Shown here one piece after another: positions 54,742-64,000 of a stretch of DNA of 64,000 nt (the first letter of the stretch is position 1; each line of letters starts with the position of its first letter). The DNA comes from Gammaproteobacteria bacterium. Its GTDB lineage: Bacteria; Pseudomonadota; Gammaproteobacteria; Pseudomonadales; Azotimanducaceae. Under the pieces are notes generated by a model. It saw only the letters and a list, made by a program, of their open reading frames with translations, made no database searches and had not been told where the DNA came from. Where the stretch lies: contig JAPOXV010000018.1 in NCBI GenBank assembly GCA_026706935.1, forward strand, positions 558,001 to 622,000, in the 5' to 3' direction. Both the position numbers and the translations under genes were made by a program.

Positions 54742-56062
54742 TTCGCAAACGTTCCTTCAGTTCTCGAACGATCTGACCGTGTGCGTCGGCATCGAGCTTA
54801 TACACGAACGGAATTACGAGTAACGCGAGGTTTGCGATAAACGGTATCACAGCGATACATAAAAGGATACCACCTATGACTTCACTCGATTGCGCTTGAT
54901 TGGCTACAAATCCCGTGAGCGCGAGAATCGCCGGTATCGCCGTTCCCGCGACAGCCTTCCCTACTTTCTGGAAGAAACTTGCAGTTGAATAAATCACGCC
55001 GTCTGCTCGCACGTCGTGTGCATGTTGGGCGTATTCGATCGTGTCAGCGAGCATCGCCCAGCCCAACACCGCAATCGGCGCGCCTCCAATCGCCATAGTG
55101 CAACCCCATACATATACCATCGTGACATTGCTCGGGTCATTGAAGTAGAACCCCGCTGCACCGATCATCGCCACGATTGCGCCAATCTGAACCGTAGCCG
55201 CCTTACCGAACCGCTTTGTTAACGGTGGTACACAGACCAATCCGAGAAACATGACAGCAAGTGTGATCGAGAAAAAGCTTGTCAAGAGCTCCGGTCGCTC
55301 CATGGTGTACTTGAAGTAGTATGGCGCTACCGTTTGGCGGAACGTAAATGCCAACATACCAAGAATGAAAAGTGAAATCACGATCCACAACGGTGTATTC
55401 CTGAATAGTGCTTTCATCGCGTTAGGAAGCGAGATACGTTGCTCTGGCAACGCAAGGTCCGTACGCTCTTTAGTTCCGCCAAATGCCCACCAAAGGAGCA
55501 ATGTGCCGACGATTCCGTAAAGAATCATCGTGTACTGGAATCCGTCTTCAACGCCGAAGTAATGGACTAACGGCATCATGCCCATCGTTACGATCATCGC
55601 GCCTGAAAATGCACCGCCCATTCTCAGAGATGTGAGCGTCGCACGTTCATCATGATCATCCGTTAGTACGCTCGTCATTGCAGCGTATGGAATGGTCACG
55701 ATCGTGTAAATCACTCCGAATAGGACGTAAGTCACGTACGCCCAGACGATCTTGCCTGTTTCACCGAAATCTGGAATCGTGAACGTCGCGATCGAAATGA
55801 CTGCGAGCGGTATAGCACCGAACGCTAGATACGGTCTAAATCGACCCCATCTTGTTCGCGTGTGGTCCGCGAGGTAGCCCATAAACGGGTCGGTTACAGC
55901 ATCTACAATCCTTGCGACGAAGAAAATACCCGCCGCAACAGCCGCAGAAATGCCGTAAAAATCGGTGTAGAAATACAATAAAAACGACAACGTCGACATG
56001 AAATACAGGTTGATCCCTGCGTCGCCGACAGCGTATGCCAAGCGCGAACGGAACGTCATCAT
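54719..56062 (-). CDS. GPH-family sugar:cation symporter (MFS superfamily)
   Basis: A 447-residue, 12-helix transporter of the glycoside-pentoside-hexuronide:cation type, like MelB and XynB. DAVTDPFMGYLADHTRTRWG and RFRPYLAFG after helix 2 is the family marker. It would take up sugars, glycosides or uronates with Na+ or H+. It overlaps the GST gene by 23 bases at the 3' end and is divergent from the carboxylesterase gene. Confidence 0.88.
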   Translation of the reverse strand: MMTFRSRLAYAVGDAGINLYFMSTLSFLLYFYTDFYGISAAVAAGIFFVARIVDAVTDPFMGYLADHTRTRWGRFRPYLAFGAIPLAVISIATFTIPDFGETGKIVWAYVTYVLFGVIYTIVTIPYAAMTSVLTDDHDERATLTSLRMGGAFSGAMIVTMGMMPLVHYFGVEDGFQYTMILYGIVGTLLLWWAFGGTKERTDLALPEQRISLPNAMKALFRNTPLWIVISLFILGMLAFTFRQTVAPYYFKYTMERPELLTSFFSITLAVMFLGLVCVPPLTKRFGKAATVQIGAIVAMIGAAGFYFNDPSNVTMVYVWGCTMAIGGAPIAVLGWAMLADTIEYAQHAHDVRADGVIYSTASFFQKVGKAVAGTAIPAILALTGFVANQAQSSEVIGGILLCIAVIPFIANLALLVIPFVYKLDADAHGQIVRELKERLRIRPHEQL

Positions 56063-56196
56063 GGTCGAAATTCGTTGTCCTTTATTGTCGTCTTAATTTC
56101 AGTCAGGTGCGCAATGCTAGGCATTTCGCTTAGTAAGAACTCGCTGAGGCGAAAAATTAAGGCACTATCAATGCTAATCTGGATCGTTCAATCGTT

Positions 56197-58005
56197 ATGT
56201 TGAGAAAAGTCGCAATTGGGCTCATCGCCCTCCTCTTAGTCGCTTTGGTCGTTATCTATTTCCTTTGGCCAGAAGAAGCACCGGTCGAAGAACCCAGAGT
56301 CGCAGAACCGACGACAAGTCGCTTAACCACAGAAGGTGAGTATGTAGGGTTCATGGATGCAAATGGAGCGCGAGCTTGGCTCGGTATACCGTTTGCAGCA
56401 GCACCGATAGACGATTTACGGTGGGTCGCGCCACAGCCACCTGCTTCTCATACTGGTATTCAGCAAGCACTCACGTTCGGTGACGCTTGCGTGCAATTCG
56501 CAAATCCAACGCTTCGCGGAAACAACGCGACCACCGAAGGTGTCGTTGGAAGTGAAGATTGTCTTTACCTAAACATCTGGTCACCACCAAACAGTATAGA
56601 TGCTCCCGTCATGTTCTGGATTCACGGGGGAGGTAACTCGGTCGGTGAAGCAGGAACCTATAACGGATCCGTGATCGCGGCGACACACAAGCTTGTCGTA
56701 GTTACCACGAACTATCGTCTTGGTCTCCTCGGATGGTTCAACCACCCAGACGTACTCGCATTGAGCGAGCAACAAAGCGGTAACTTCGGGATTTTGGACC
56801 TCATCCGTGCGCTCGAGTGGGTACGCGACAACATCCGAAGCTTCGGGGGTGATCCCGATAACGTCACGATATTCGGCGAGTCGGCTGGTGGGTACAACGC
56901 ACTAGCGCTTATGGCTTCACCACGTGCAGGCGGTCTTTTCCATCGAGCGATCTCCCAAAGCGGTTCATATCGAGTTCGAGATCCTAAAGTAGGCTACATG
57001 CTCGCAAGCGAAGGCGGACACTCCAACAGTGCTCGAGAGGTCGTTAATCGAATGTTGATCGCTGACGATCTGGCAACGGACGCAGATGAGGCGTCCACGG
57101 TGCAGAACGATTGGAGTCCGCAGGAACTATCAGAATATTTGAAATCGAAACCTGCTTCGGCGATATACGCGACGCTTGGATCCAGCGGTGGCTTCGGAAT
57201 GTTCGACTTTCCAGGCGATTTCGGCGATGACATCGTGCTTCCAAACGCCCACGATGTGGAAATCTTCAGCGATCCAAGCAACTATAACGACGTTCCCGTC
57301 ATATTAGGTACGAACCGTGACGAACCTACTCTGTTCATGGTTCAGTCTCCCGAATTCACGGACACCGTACTGGGGATGTTCCCAAGATTAAAGGACGAAA
57401 ACGACTATCGCCGGGTCGTGTATTACGGTGCGCAGTCTTGGAAAGCTCGAGGCGTCGATGGAATCGCATCCGTTATGCGGTCCGGCGGTCACGAGAATGT
57501 TTATGCCTATCGGTTTGACTGGGATGAAGAAGCGAGTTCGATATTTTTCGATCTAAAGGTAGCGCTAGGCGCCGGACACGCGATCGAAATCCCGTTCGTT
57601 TTTGGAAGTTTCTCCGGCGACAACATGCTCGCGGGTTTTTATCCCAACGATGAAGCACAGTTCGCGCTAAGCAAGAGCATGATGTCGTACTGGGCCGAGT
57701 TTGCTTACTCTGGCGATCCTGGACGAGGACGAGACAGTACCGAGGTCGAATGGACGTCTTTTGACGAGACTGGATACACCAGCATCATCCTTGATACAAC
57801 GTCTGACGGCGGAATCCGAATGATGGATGAGCTCGTAACGCATGAATCAATACGCGAGGAGCTACTCGAGGACAGGACGTTCAACGACAAAGACCTCTAT
57901 TGCCGAACATTCTTGAACAACCTCGCGGACACTCCTGCATTTCGGGAGAGTGACGTAGCCGAGATCGGTTGCGACCACATCGATAGAGCAGAATCGCGTT
58001 GGTAA
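56197..58005 (+). CDS. Type B carboxylesterase, membrane-anchored or secreted
   Basis: A 602-residue serine esterase. A hydrophobic segment at 5-24 is a signal anchor, then a Pro/Glu-rich linker. HGGGNSVG (143-150) is the oxyanion hole, Ser229 in FGESAGG is the nucleophile, and a Glu in NRDEP and the His in GAGHAIEIPFVFG complete the triad. It would hydrolyse esters outside the cytoplasm. Divergent from the symporter and convergent with the second carboxylase, 12 bp away. Confidence 0.92.
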   Translation: MLRKVAIGLIALLLVALVVIYFLWPEEAPVEEPRVAEPTTSRLTTEGEYVGFMDANGARAWLGIPFAAAPIDDLRWVAPQPPASHTGIQQALTFGDACVQFANPTLRGNNATTEGVVGSEDCLYLNIWSPPNSIDAPVMFWIHGGGNSVGEAGTYNGSVIAATHKLVVVTTNYRLGLLGWFNHPDVLALSEQQSGNFGILDLIRALEWVRDNIRSFGGDPDNVTIFGESAGGYNALALMASPRAGGLFHRAISQSGSYRVRDPKVGYMLASEGGHSNSAREVVNRMLIADDLATDADEASTVQNDWSPQELSEYLKSKPASAIYATLGSSGGFGMFDFPGDFGDDIVLPNAHDVEIFSDPSNYNDVPVILGTNRDEPTLFMVQSPEFTDTVLGMFPRLKDENDYRRVVYYGAQSWKARGVDGIASVMRSGGHENVYAYRFDWDEEASSIFFDLKVALGAGHAIEIPFVFGSFSGDNMLAGFYPNDEAQFALSKSMMSYWAEFAYSGDPGRGRDSTEVEWTSFDETGYTSIILDTTSDGGIRMMDELVTHESIREELLEDRTFNDKDLYCRTFLNNLADTPAFRESDVAEIGCDHIDRAESRW

Positions 58006-58017
58006 ACTAACTTCGCC

Positions 58018-61000
58018 TTACCAAGTATCGACGTACGGGCGTTTCTTCGTTTCGCGAGGTATCGCTTCCGGAAGGCTCTTCATCCCTCTTACGATCCAAC
58101 TCCTCGTGGCTGCAGGGTCGATCACGTCGTCGACCCCGAAAAAAGTGGCCGAATTAACAGCTTTTGCACGCTCATACGAACTCGCCACCATCTCGTCAAA
58201 TCGCTTGATTCGTTCTTCAGCAGTTTCGAGTTCCATGAGTTCGTTGCGATAACCTAGCTTCACGGAGCCTTCAATATTCATACCCGCAAATTCCGCAGTT
58301 GGCCACGCGACGCAGAAAAATGGTACGAGGGAAGAGCCGCCGCACATAGCTTGGACTCCCAGACCATACGCCTTGCGAATGATTACGCCGAACATCGGAA
58401 CCGAGAGATTAGCGCCTGTGTTGAATAGTCGACACGAGTGACGAACGAGTGCCGTCTTCTCGACTTCAGGTCCAACCATGATGCCAGGGCAGTCCATGAT
58501 GCTGATCACGGGTAGATCGAAGGCATCGCAAAGCTGCAAAAAGCGAGCTGCTTTATCTGCGCCGTCCGTGTCAATGGCACCAGCCAAATGGTGTGCGTTG
58601 TTTGCTATCAGACCAAACGGCTTACCCTCAATGCGTAAGAAACAGGTGACGATCCCAACGCCAAAGTTCTCGCGGATTTCTAATACGGAGTCGACGTCTG
58701 CTAACGTATTGATGACATCCCTGACGTTGTACATTCGCAGCCGATTTTCCGGCACGACATGCCGCAGTTTCCGTTGATCTGGCGCTTCCCATGCTTCGAT
58801 CGTGCCCTGGAAATATGAGATGTATTTCTTCGCCGTCTCGATCAGTTCCTGCTCGTCCTCAACAATGATGTCGACTACACCATTCGGTACTTGGAACGAC
58901 ATCGGTCCGACTTCTTCAGGAGTGTAAATCCCTAGACCGCCGCCTTCGATCATTGCGGGTCCGCCCATTGCGATCGTCGATTTCTTGGTAGCGATGATTA
59001 CGTCGCAACAACCTAACAACGCGGTATTACCAGCGAAACAACGACCCGAGTTTACGCCGACGAGCGGCACGCGAGCTGATAGCTTGGACCATTGCGTAAA
59101 GGTGTAGGTGTCCATTCCGACACCACCGCTACCATCTGTGTCGCCAGGTCGTCCGCCACCGCCTTCGCTGAACAGAATGACCGGTAACCGGAACCGATTC
59201 GCAAGTTCGAATATCCTATCCTGTTTGTAGTGGTTCTTATGACCTTGCGTACCTGCGAATACGGTATAGTCGTATGCGACAGCCACACACCTCGCGTCGT
59301 GATCCGGGAAGAGATTCGAGTTGACCGTGCCCACGCCACAGATCAGTCCGTCTGCCGGTGTGTTTTCTCTCAACCATTGTTCAGTGCGACGTCGTCGTTG
59401 TGCGGCTAAGACGAGCGGTCCATATTCGATGAAACTGCCCTCGTCACAGAGGTCGTTGATGTTCTTACGCGCCGTTTGCTGACCCGTACGCTCACGCCGC
59501 TCCATCGCTTTCGGTCGGTTCTCGTCGTAGATCCACTCTTTTCGATCGATGGTTTCCTGTAGATCGTCGCGTATGTGGTCAGGATTCATTACTTCGTTCA
59601 TGTCCGTATCTGCGACTTCTACGTCTGCAGCCTCAACGAACACAAGTGGATGACCTTCTTGAATTACTTTGCCTTCTTCAACATCGATCCTGCGGACGAT
59701 GCCACTGACGCTTGCGCTGATCACGTGTTCCATCTTCATGGCTTCCATAATGACCAGTTCCTGATCTGCTGCAACCGCGTCGCCTTCTTGAACCTTGACG
59801 CTAACGATGGTTCCTTGAATCGGGGCGGGTTGACCAATCGATCCATCTGGTCCGACTAAATCCACTCCGCTATCCAACTCCTCATCCGCGGCGGCCGCAT
59901 CCGCTTTGGCTTGCTTGATTGCGTCAGCGTATTCGAACAACGCTAATGGGTCACGTGAATCGATCTGACCGCCAGCCAGGCCTGAAGAATCGTCAACCGT
60001 CGTTCGAGTGGTTTCCGCGGCTTTGCGAGCTCGTTCAGCAAGTTCCGCGACGTTCTCATCCACCCACCGAGTTGTTACTTCCCCGTTTCCGAATGACTCT
60101 GAGTCGAGGATTTGACGGAGGAATTCAAGGTTTGAACGGACGCCGTCGATATGACAGCGATCAAGTGCGCGCTTCGTTCGTTCGATCACGACGTTGAGAT
60201 TATCGGACCGACTCGACACAATGATCTTGCAGAGTAGCGAGTCAAAATGAGGGGACGTTGTATAGCCACTATAACCAAAGCCATCAACGCGAATACCTGG
60301 CCCCGTAGGCATTTCGTACCGTGAAATCGTTCCTCCCGATGGACGGACGTCGCCAGATGGCGTGATTTCTTCCATATTCACACGACATTGAACGGCGTAT
60401 CCAGTCGTACCATGTTCCGACCATCCATCCAAATGAAGATCGTCAAAAGTCTCGCCACCGGCCAGACGGATTTGCGTCTGTACCAGATCTAGTCCAGTCA
60501 CCATTTCAGTGACGGTGTGTTCAACCTGTAATCGCGCGTTCGCTTCGATAAATGCGAATGTTTCTTGATTCTTCGCGTCTACTAGAAATTCGAAAGTGCC
60601 TAAACTCCGATAGTTCAACGATTCAGCAATTCTGACGGCATTCCCCTCAATCGCTTCAATCGTCGCTTGTGGTATACCGAACGCCGGTGCTACTTCAACG
60701 AGTTTCTGATGACGACGCTGAGCACTGCACTCACGCGTATGAAAATCAACTGCATGCCCTTTTCCATCACCGACAATCTGCACCTCAATGTGTCTCGCCG
60801 CTTCGATCAGTTCTTCAACATAGAGATCACCGTTACCGAATGCCGCCTTCGCTTCCGACTGACATCGCTCATAAGCAGACTCGATCTCTTCAAGTTCGGA
60901 CACGACGCGGGTGCCGCGACCGCCACCACCAGCGATCGATTTGATCATGATCGCCTTACCGTGTCCGAGGGCGTTGAAGAAGCTGACGACCTCGTCAACC

Positions 61001-61416
61001 GATGTCGGACGGTCAGTACCCACTACCACAGGCACACCAACATCGACAGCCGCTTTACGCGCCTGGGATTTGTCGCCGCACAGTGCAAGCGTAGCTGGCG
61101 ACGGTCCTACGAATATCAGACCCGAATCTTCGACCGCGGCCGCGAATTCAGAGCTTTCAGCGAGAAATCCGTAGCCTGGATGAACTGCATCGCAATTCAT
61201 CTCCTTTGCTGCAGAGACGATTTGATCTATATCGAGATAAGCTTTAACTCCAGTCGCGTCCAGTGGGTACACGTCGTCAACTGACTGAACATGAAGACTC
61301 GACGCGTCGTCGAGTGAGTGAATTCCTACCGAGGAAATCGCAAGATCGCTCGCGGCTTGAGCAATGCGAATTGCGATTTCGCCACGATTCGCGATTAATA
61401 GGCGTTGAATGGGCAT
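58018..61416 (-). CDS. Single-chain acyl-CoA carboxylase (BC-BCCP-CT fusion), copy 2
   Basis: An 1132-residue paralogue of the enzyme at 29060-32446, with the same domain order. Biotin carboxylase is at about 1-460 (LLIANRGEIAIRI, IAGGGGRGT, TRECSAQRRHQK). The biotinyl Lys561 is in EAMKME. The carboxyltransferase is at about 630-1132 (FSEGGGGRPG, ALVRHSCRLF). Both proteins end KKR..DTW. Compared with copy 1, a 10-residue insertion after the Gly-rich loop is missing and the linker before the biotinyl domain is longer and rich in Ala/Asp/Glu. It is not in an operon with a transporter. Acyl chain specificity is unknown. Confidence 0.92.
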   Translation of the reverse strand: MPIQRLLIANRGEIAIRIAQAASDLAISSVGIHSLDDASSLHVQSVDDVYPLDATGVKAYLDIDQIVSAAKEMNCDAVHPGYGFLAESSEFAAAVEDSGLIFVGPSPATLALCGDKSQARKAAVDVGVPVVVGTDRPTSVDEVVSFFNALGHGKAIMIKSIAGGGGRGTRVVSELEEIESAYERCQSEAKAAFGNGDLYVEELIEAARHIEVQIVGDGKGHAVDFHTRECSAQRRHQKLVEVAPAFGIPQATIEAIEGNAVRIAESLNYRSLGTFEFLVDAKNQETFAFIEANARLQVEHTVTEMVTGLDLVQTQIRLAGGETFDDLHLDGWSEHGTTGYAVQCRVNMEEITPSGDVRPSGGTISRYEMPTGPGIRVDGFGYSGYTTSPHFDSLLCKIIVSSRSDNLNVVIERTKRALDRCHIDGVRSNLEFLRQILDSESFGNGEVTTRWVDENVAELAERARKAAETTRTTVDDSSGLAGGQIDSRDPLALFEYADAIKQAKADAAAADEELDSGVDLVGPDGSIGQPAPIQGTIVSVKVQEGDAVAADQELVIMEAMKMEHVISASVSGIVRRIDVEEGKVIQEGHPLVFVEAADVEVADTDMNEVMNPDHIRDDLQETIDRKEWIYDENRPKAMERRERTGQQTARKNINDLCDEGSFIEYGPLVLAAQRRRRTEQWLRENTPADGLICGVGTVNSNLFPDHDARCVAVAYDYTVFAGTQGHKNHYKQDRIFELANRFRLPVILFSEGGGGRPGDTDGSGGVGMDTYTFTQWSKLSARVPLVGVNSGRCFAGNTALLGCCDVIIATKKSTIAMGGPAMIEGGGLGIYTPEEVGPMSFQVPNGVVDIIVEDEQELIETAKKYISYFQGTIEAWEAPDQRKLRHVVPENRLRMYNVRDVINTLADVDSVLEIRENFGVGIVTCFLRIEGKPFGLIANNAHHLAGAIDTDGADKAARFLQLCDAFDLPVISIMDCPGIMVGPEVEKTALVRHSCRLFNTGANLSVPMFGVIIRKAYGLGVQAMCGGSSLVPFFCVAWPTAEFAGMNIEGSVKLGYRNELMELETAEERIKRFDEMVASSYERAKAVNSATFFGVDDVIDPAATRSWIVRGMKSLPEAIPRETKKRPYVDTW

Positions 61417-61475
61417 GGATGCGAGCGGCAGAAAAAGACCGCTCGATTTTATTTTGAGTTAGCTAAGTCGGTTCG

Positions 61476-62411
61476 TCAGGCGCCGCCGATATCTCGATAG
61501 AGCACATTGAGTATTAGCTGCTTCACAACATCCGCCTTGACGTTGTAGCCTACGTCGATCATCGGCCCATCTCGAGACACTCGAAACCGTTCGTCCACAA
61601 CCGTCATACCTCGAGTATGTGTGCCGCGAAGTTCAACCGATACCTCTCTAGGAACGAACTCAAACAATTCTGGGTGGGTAACCGCAAGCACAGCGCAAGG
61701 ATCGTGCATAGCGACCTCAGTCGTACCTGTCAAGCTACGCAAACTTTCGATGATTCGAGCGAAGTTTTGGTCGATAAATCGTGTACGAGGGCTATCTGGG
61801 GACGCACGATGTACCGCCTTCAGATCCGCATCAGAAACCTGTACTTGATGTGTAAGGTTTACACCGCTCATCTGCGTTTTGCGACCCGCGCTAAAAACAA
61901 TGTCAGCTGCTTCAGGGTCGAAATGGATATTGAATTCCGCTGCTGCTGTTACGTTACCGCCATGTGCGCCGCCACCCATTACAGAGAGACCAGCAATGCG
62001 GTCAAACCAGTCTTTGTCGCGCTTTAAGACTTCCGCGATATTTGTTAATGGTCCGATAGGGACCACCCAGACGTCAGGTTCGACCTCGTCGAGTAAAAAC
62101 TCGATGGCGCGATCGCTTGTTGCCGCACGAGAAGCTTCAGGCAGTTCAATCCCACCTAACCCATCTACACCGTGAACTTCACTCGCGAATGATGCTTCAG
62201 ATGCGATAGGTGTCGAAGAACCACGATGAACGGGCGTATCGATACCGAATAAATCGCAAATGCGAATGGCGTTCCGCGTTCCGTTCTCGACGCTCGTATT
62301 CCCGGCAACAGTGGTGATTCCGACAACTTCCGCGAAGTGATGTGCGAGGATTAATGCGATCGCGTCGTCGTGCCCTGGATCGGTATCGACGATGAGGCGT
62401 TGTTTGGTCAA
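61476..62411 (-). CDS. Inosine-uridine-preferring nucleoside hydrolase
   Basis: A 311-residue nucleoside hydrolase. The Ca2+-binding DTDPGHDDAIAL (9-20) is intact, and GPLTNIAEVLK, MGGGAHGGNVT and NIHFDPEAADIVF follow the family. It releases ribose from nucleosides or related ribosides. The start is TTG at 62411. It is divergent from the enolase-superfamily gene across a gap of about 160 bp. Confidence 0.9.
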   Translation of the reverse strand: MTKQRLIVDTDPGHDDAIALILAHHFAEVVGITTVAGNTSVENGTRNAIRICDLFGIDTPVHRGSSTPIASEASFASEVHGVDGLGGIELPEASRAATSDRAIEFLLDEVEPDVWVVPIGPLTNIAEVLKRDKDWFDRIAGLSVMGGGAHGGNVTAAAEFNIHFDPEAADIVFSAGRKTQMSGVNLTHQVQVSDADLKAVHRASPDSPRTRFIDQNFARIIESLRSLTGTTEVAMHDPCAVLAVTHPELFEFVPREVSVELRGTHTRGMTVVDERFRVSRDGPMIDVGYNVKADVVKQLILNVLYRDIGGA

Positions 62412-62572
62412 GATTCTGTCTTAAAGCTCGTTGTATCGGATAGTGCAAAGCTGAACACGTATTTTCACAGATTTTCTCCTTCGAGCGCACGTTTAATTCC
62501 GCGCGCGACCACTCGCATTGCCGATTAGCAGCAAAAAGTGGCATGACACGACGTAATTCGGTATTAACAGCT

Positions 62573-63736
62573 ATGAAAATCACGGAAATCAAGACGTTTC
62601 ACTGCCCGGCAGAATGGCGACGTTATCACTTCGTCAGAGTTACGCTAGAAAACGGCACTGTCGGCTGGAGTGAATACGATGAGGGCTTCGATGCGGTAGG
62701 CGTTACCACGGCGATTGATCGCATGAGTCGTACCGTGATCGGACAAGATGCGCTAAATCACGAAGGAATCTACGCGCGACTTGCTGCAACGGCGCGGCAA
62801 TCACTTCTTGGCGTGTTACCCCGCGCTATCGGTGCGATCGAGAATGCGATCCTAGACGCCAAGGCGAAGCACTTTGACGTACCGTGCTACGAAATCTTGG
62901 GAGGAAAGGTCCGGGATGCGGTGCGCGTGTATTGGTCTCACTGTGGTACCTGGCGCATCTCCCGACCAGACCAATATCGAACAGCCGTTAGAAATCTCGA
63001 CGATATTCGAGCGCTCGGTCGCGAAGTCGTTGACGAAGGATTCAGCGCACTCAAAACCAACATCTTCCGGCAGACGGACCAAGGTCTCGTCAATTGGGGT
63101 CCAGGATTCAATCGCAACGATGATCCATCGCGTACGCCGCCGCGCCATGTTTTGAATGGCTTCGTTGAATATCTTGAGGCATTTCGAGAAGGCACGGGTC
63201 CCGATGTCGATATTCTGATCGACTTGAACTTCAATGCGCGCACCGAAGGATACTTGAGCATTCTGCGTGCTCTGAAAGACCTCGATATCTATTGGATTGA
63301 GATCGATACACCGTATCCAAAAGCGCTAGCGACCATCCGCCAACAAAGTCCCTTCACGATCAGCGGTTGCGAGTCACTCACTGGACTCGTCGAGTACCTA
63401 CCTTATTTTCAGGAAGAAGCACTCGATGTCGCGATCATCGATATTCCGTGGATTGGCGCATGGCAAGCACTGAAGGTTGCGTCCTCAGCGGATGCATTCC
63501 AGGTGAATGTAGCGCCGCATAACTATTACGGTCATTTATCGAGCATGATGAGCGCGCATTTTTGTAGCGTCGTACCAAACTTGAAGATCATGGAGACAGA
63601 TATCGATCGCGTTGCGGCAGACGAGACGATTTTCACGCACGCACCGGATATACGCGATGGCATGTTGCACATGCCTGATCATCCTGGTTGGGGTACGGAA
63701 CCTAATCCAGAAGTTCTAAGCGAAACAATGACTTAA
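62573..63736 (+). CDS. Enolase-superfamily (mandelate racemase/muconate lactonizing) enzyme
   Basis: A 387-residue MR/MLE-type protein. The capping domain is at the N-terminus, and the barrel has the metal ligands Asp in LIDLNFNARTEG, Glu in IYWIEIDTPYP and Glu in ISGCESLTG. A His in NVAPHNYYGHLSS is a candidate base, as in the mandelate-racemase group. It likely dehydrates or epimerises a sugar acid. ATG 62573 is chosen because the alternative at 62543 adds ten non-family residues. No neighbour reveals the substrate. Confidence 0.88.
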   Translation: MKITEIKTFHCPAEWRRYHFVRVTLENGTVGWSEYDEGFDAVGVTTAIDRMSRTVIGQDALNHEGIYARLAATARQSLLGVLPRAIGAIENAILDAKAKHFDVPCYEILGGKVRDAVRVYWSHCGTWRISRPDQYRTAVRNLDDIRALGREVVDEGFSALKTNIFRQTDQGLVNWGPGFNRNDDPSRTPPRHVLNGFVEYLEAFREGTGPDVDILIDLNFNARTEGYLSILRALKDLDIYWIEIDTPYPKALATIRQQSPFTISGCESLTGLVEYLPYFQEEALDVAIIDIPWIGAWQALKVASSADAFQVNVAPHNYYGHLSSMMSAHFCSVVPNLKIMETDIDRVAADETIFTHAPDIRDGMLHMPDHPGWGTEPNPEVLSETMT

Positions 63737-63763
63737 GTGTGAAGTGAACGCGAAACGTTCTTG

Positions 63764-64000
63764 TTACTGAGTCTCAGTACCCGCAATCGTAAATCGGTTA
63801 TTCGACCAGAAGGCTTGATGACAGGCGACGCATACTTGGTAAAGATCCGCTCCCGCTTCAAATAGCTCCGCACCATCGCGATCGGCGACAGATCGCCGTC
63901 CACGATCAGCTGCTACTACTAATAAGCTCGATATTTCGTTCCAAGCCGGTCGGTTCAATGAATAACGTTCCTCTTGTATTACGGCACTAAGTCGTGTGAT
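63764..64000 (-). CDS. C-type cytochrome (cytochrome c'/c556-like), C-terminal part
   Basis: Only the 3' end is in the window; the frame is open to base 64000 with no stop, so the gene begins beyond it. The visible 78 residues include the haem motif CVACH near the C-terminus, preceded by a helix with AVIQEERYSLNRPAWNEI (part). A CxxCH close to the C-terminus is typical of the four-helix cytochrome c' group. It would be periplasmic. A TTG at 63958 is unlikely to be the start. Confidence 0.65.
   Translation of the reverse strand: MTRLSAVIQEERYSLNRPAWNEISSLLVVAADRGRRSVADRDGAELFEAGADLYQVCVACHQAFWSNNRFTIAGTETQ

Noticed and set aside
60667-61284. 205-codon plus-strand frame
   Set aside because: Lies wholly inside, and antisense to, the second acyl-CoA carboxylase. 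The composition is that of a shadow frame and it matches no family.
1-64000. CRISPR arrays, insertion sequences, phage or integron features
   Set aside because: I found no spaced direct repeats, transposase, integrase or phage structural genes on either strand.

Overview
The window is 64 kb of gene-dense bacterial chromosome with roughly balanced base composition by eye. I annotate 49 coding sequences, two of them cut by the window edges. I see no rRNA, tRNA, insertion sequence, phage gene or CRISPR array. The content suggests a free-living, aerobic, probably marine or soil heterotroph of the Pseudomonadota, most likely gammaproteobacterial. The clues are SelO ending in SCSS, oligopeptidase A, class I fumarase, long-form HisG, GSTs, Shine-Dalgarno sites and many GTG/TTG starts. 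The lineage is an inference from gene content only.

Layout. 1-3.7 kb: an edge-truncated GMC oxidoreductase with its small partner subunit, facing an SDR/crotonase pair. 3.8-9.8 kb: an oxalyl-CoA-synthetase-like ligase divergent from an LLM oxidoreductase, then a Gfo/Idh/MocA oxidoreductase with a phosphotriesterase-like hydrolase, and a 2-hydroxyacid dehydrogenase. 10-18 kb: a SulP transporter fused to STAS and cNMP-binding domains, a TSUP permease, and a 1394-residue membrane protein with no recognised function. 18-26 kb: housekeeping genes (selO, a P1 peptidase, hisI-hisG, an aminotransferase, an M3 oligopeptidase, a rhodanese). 26-34.7 kb: a DUF35/thiolase-like/MaoC operon divergent from an operon of single-chain acyl-CoA carboxylase, nitroreductase and sodium:solute symporter. 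34.7-46.5 kb: a TPR membrane protein, an SDR, a double CaiB/BaiF protein, an SCP2-like/PhyH fusion, a GST, an MBL-fold protein, a MatB-like ligase with a coupled 38-residue membrane peptide, acetoacetyl-CoA synthetase and a cupin. 46.5-52.7 kb: class I fumarase, then a three-gene operon (serine-less alpha/beta-hydrolase, LLM monooxygenase, flavin-dependent-halogenase-like protein) and a mazEF pair. 52.8-64 kb: acyl-CoA dehydrogenase, GST, GPH symporter, carboxylesterase, a second single-chain acyl-CoA carboxylase, nucleoside hydrolase, an enolase-superfamily enzyme and the end of a c-type cytochrome.

How the genes work together. Most of the window serves uptake and CoA-dependent breakdown of organic acids, lipids and probably isoprenoid- or sterol-like compounds. 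Three different acyl-CoA synthetases make CoA esters. A CoA-transferase-like protein, two carboxylases, a dehydrogenase, hydratases, SDRs and a DUF35/thiolase module process them. GSTs, LLM enzymes, PhyH, the lactonase-like hydrolase and the esterase would open or detoxify unusual substrates.

The most unusual items are: the 48.1-51.8 kb operon, where an alpha/beta-hydrolase without its nucleophile is joined to an LLM enzyme and a protein carrying the full halogenase WxWxIP signature; the internally duplicated 1394-residue membrane protein; the double CaiB/BaiF protein with the catalytic Asp position changed in both halves; and the 38-residue membrane peptide whose start overlaps the stop of a CoA ligase.
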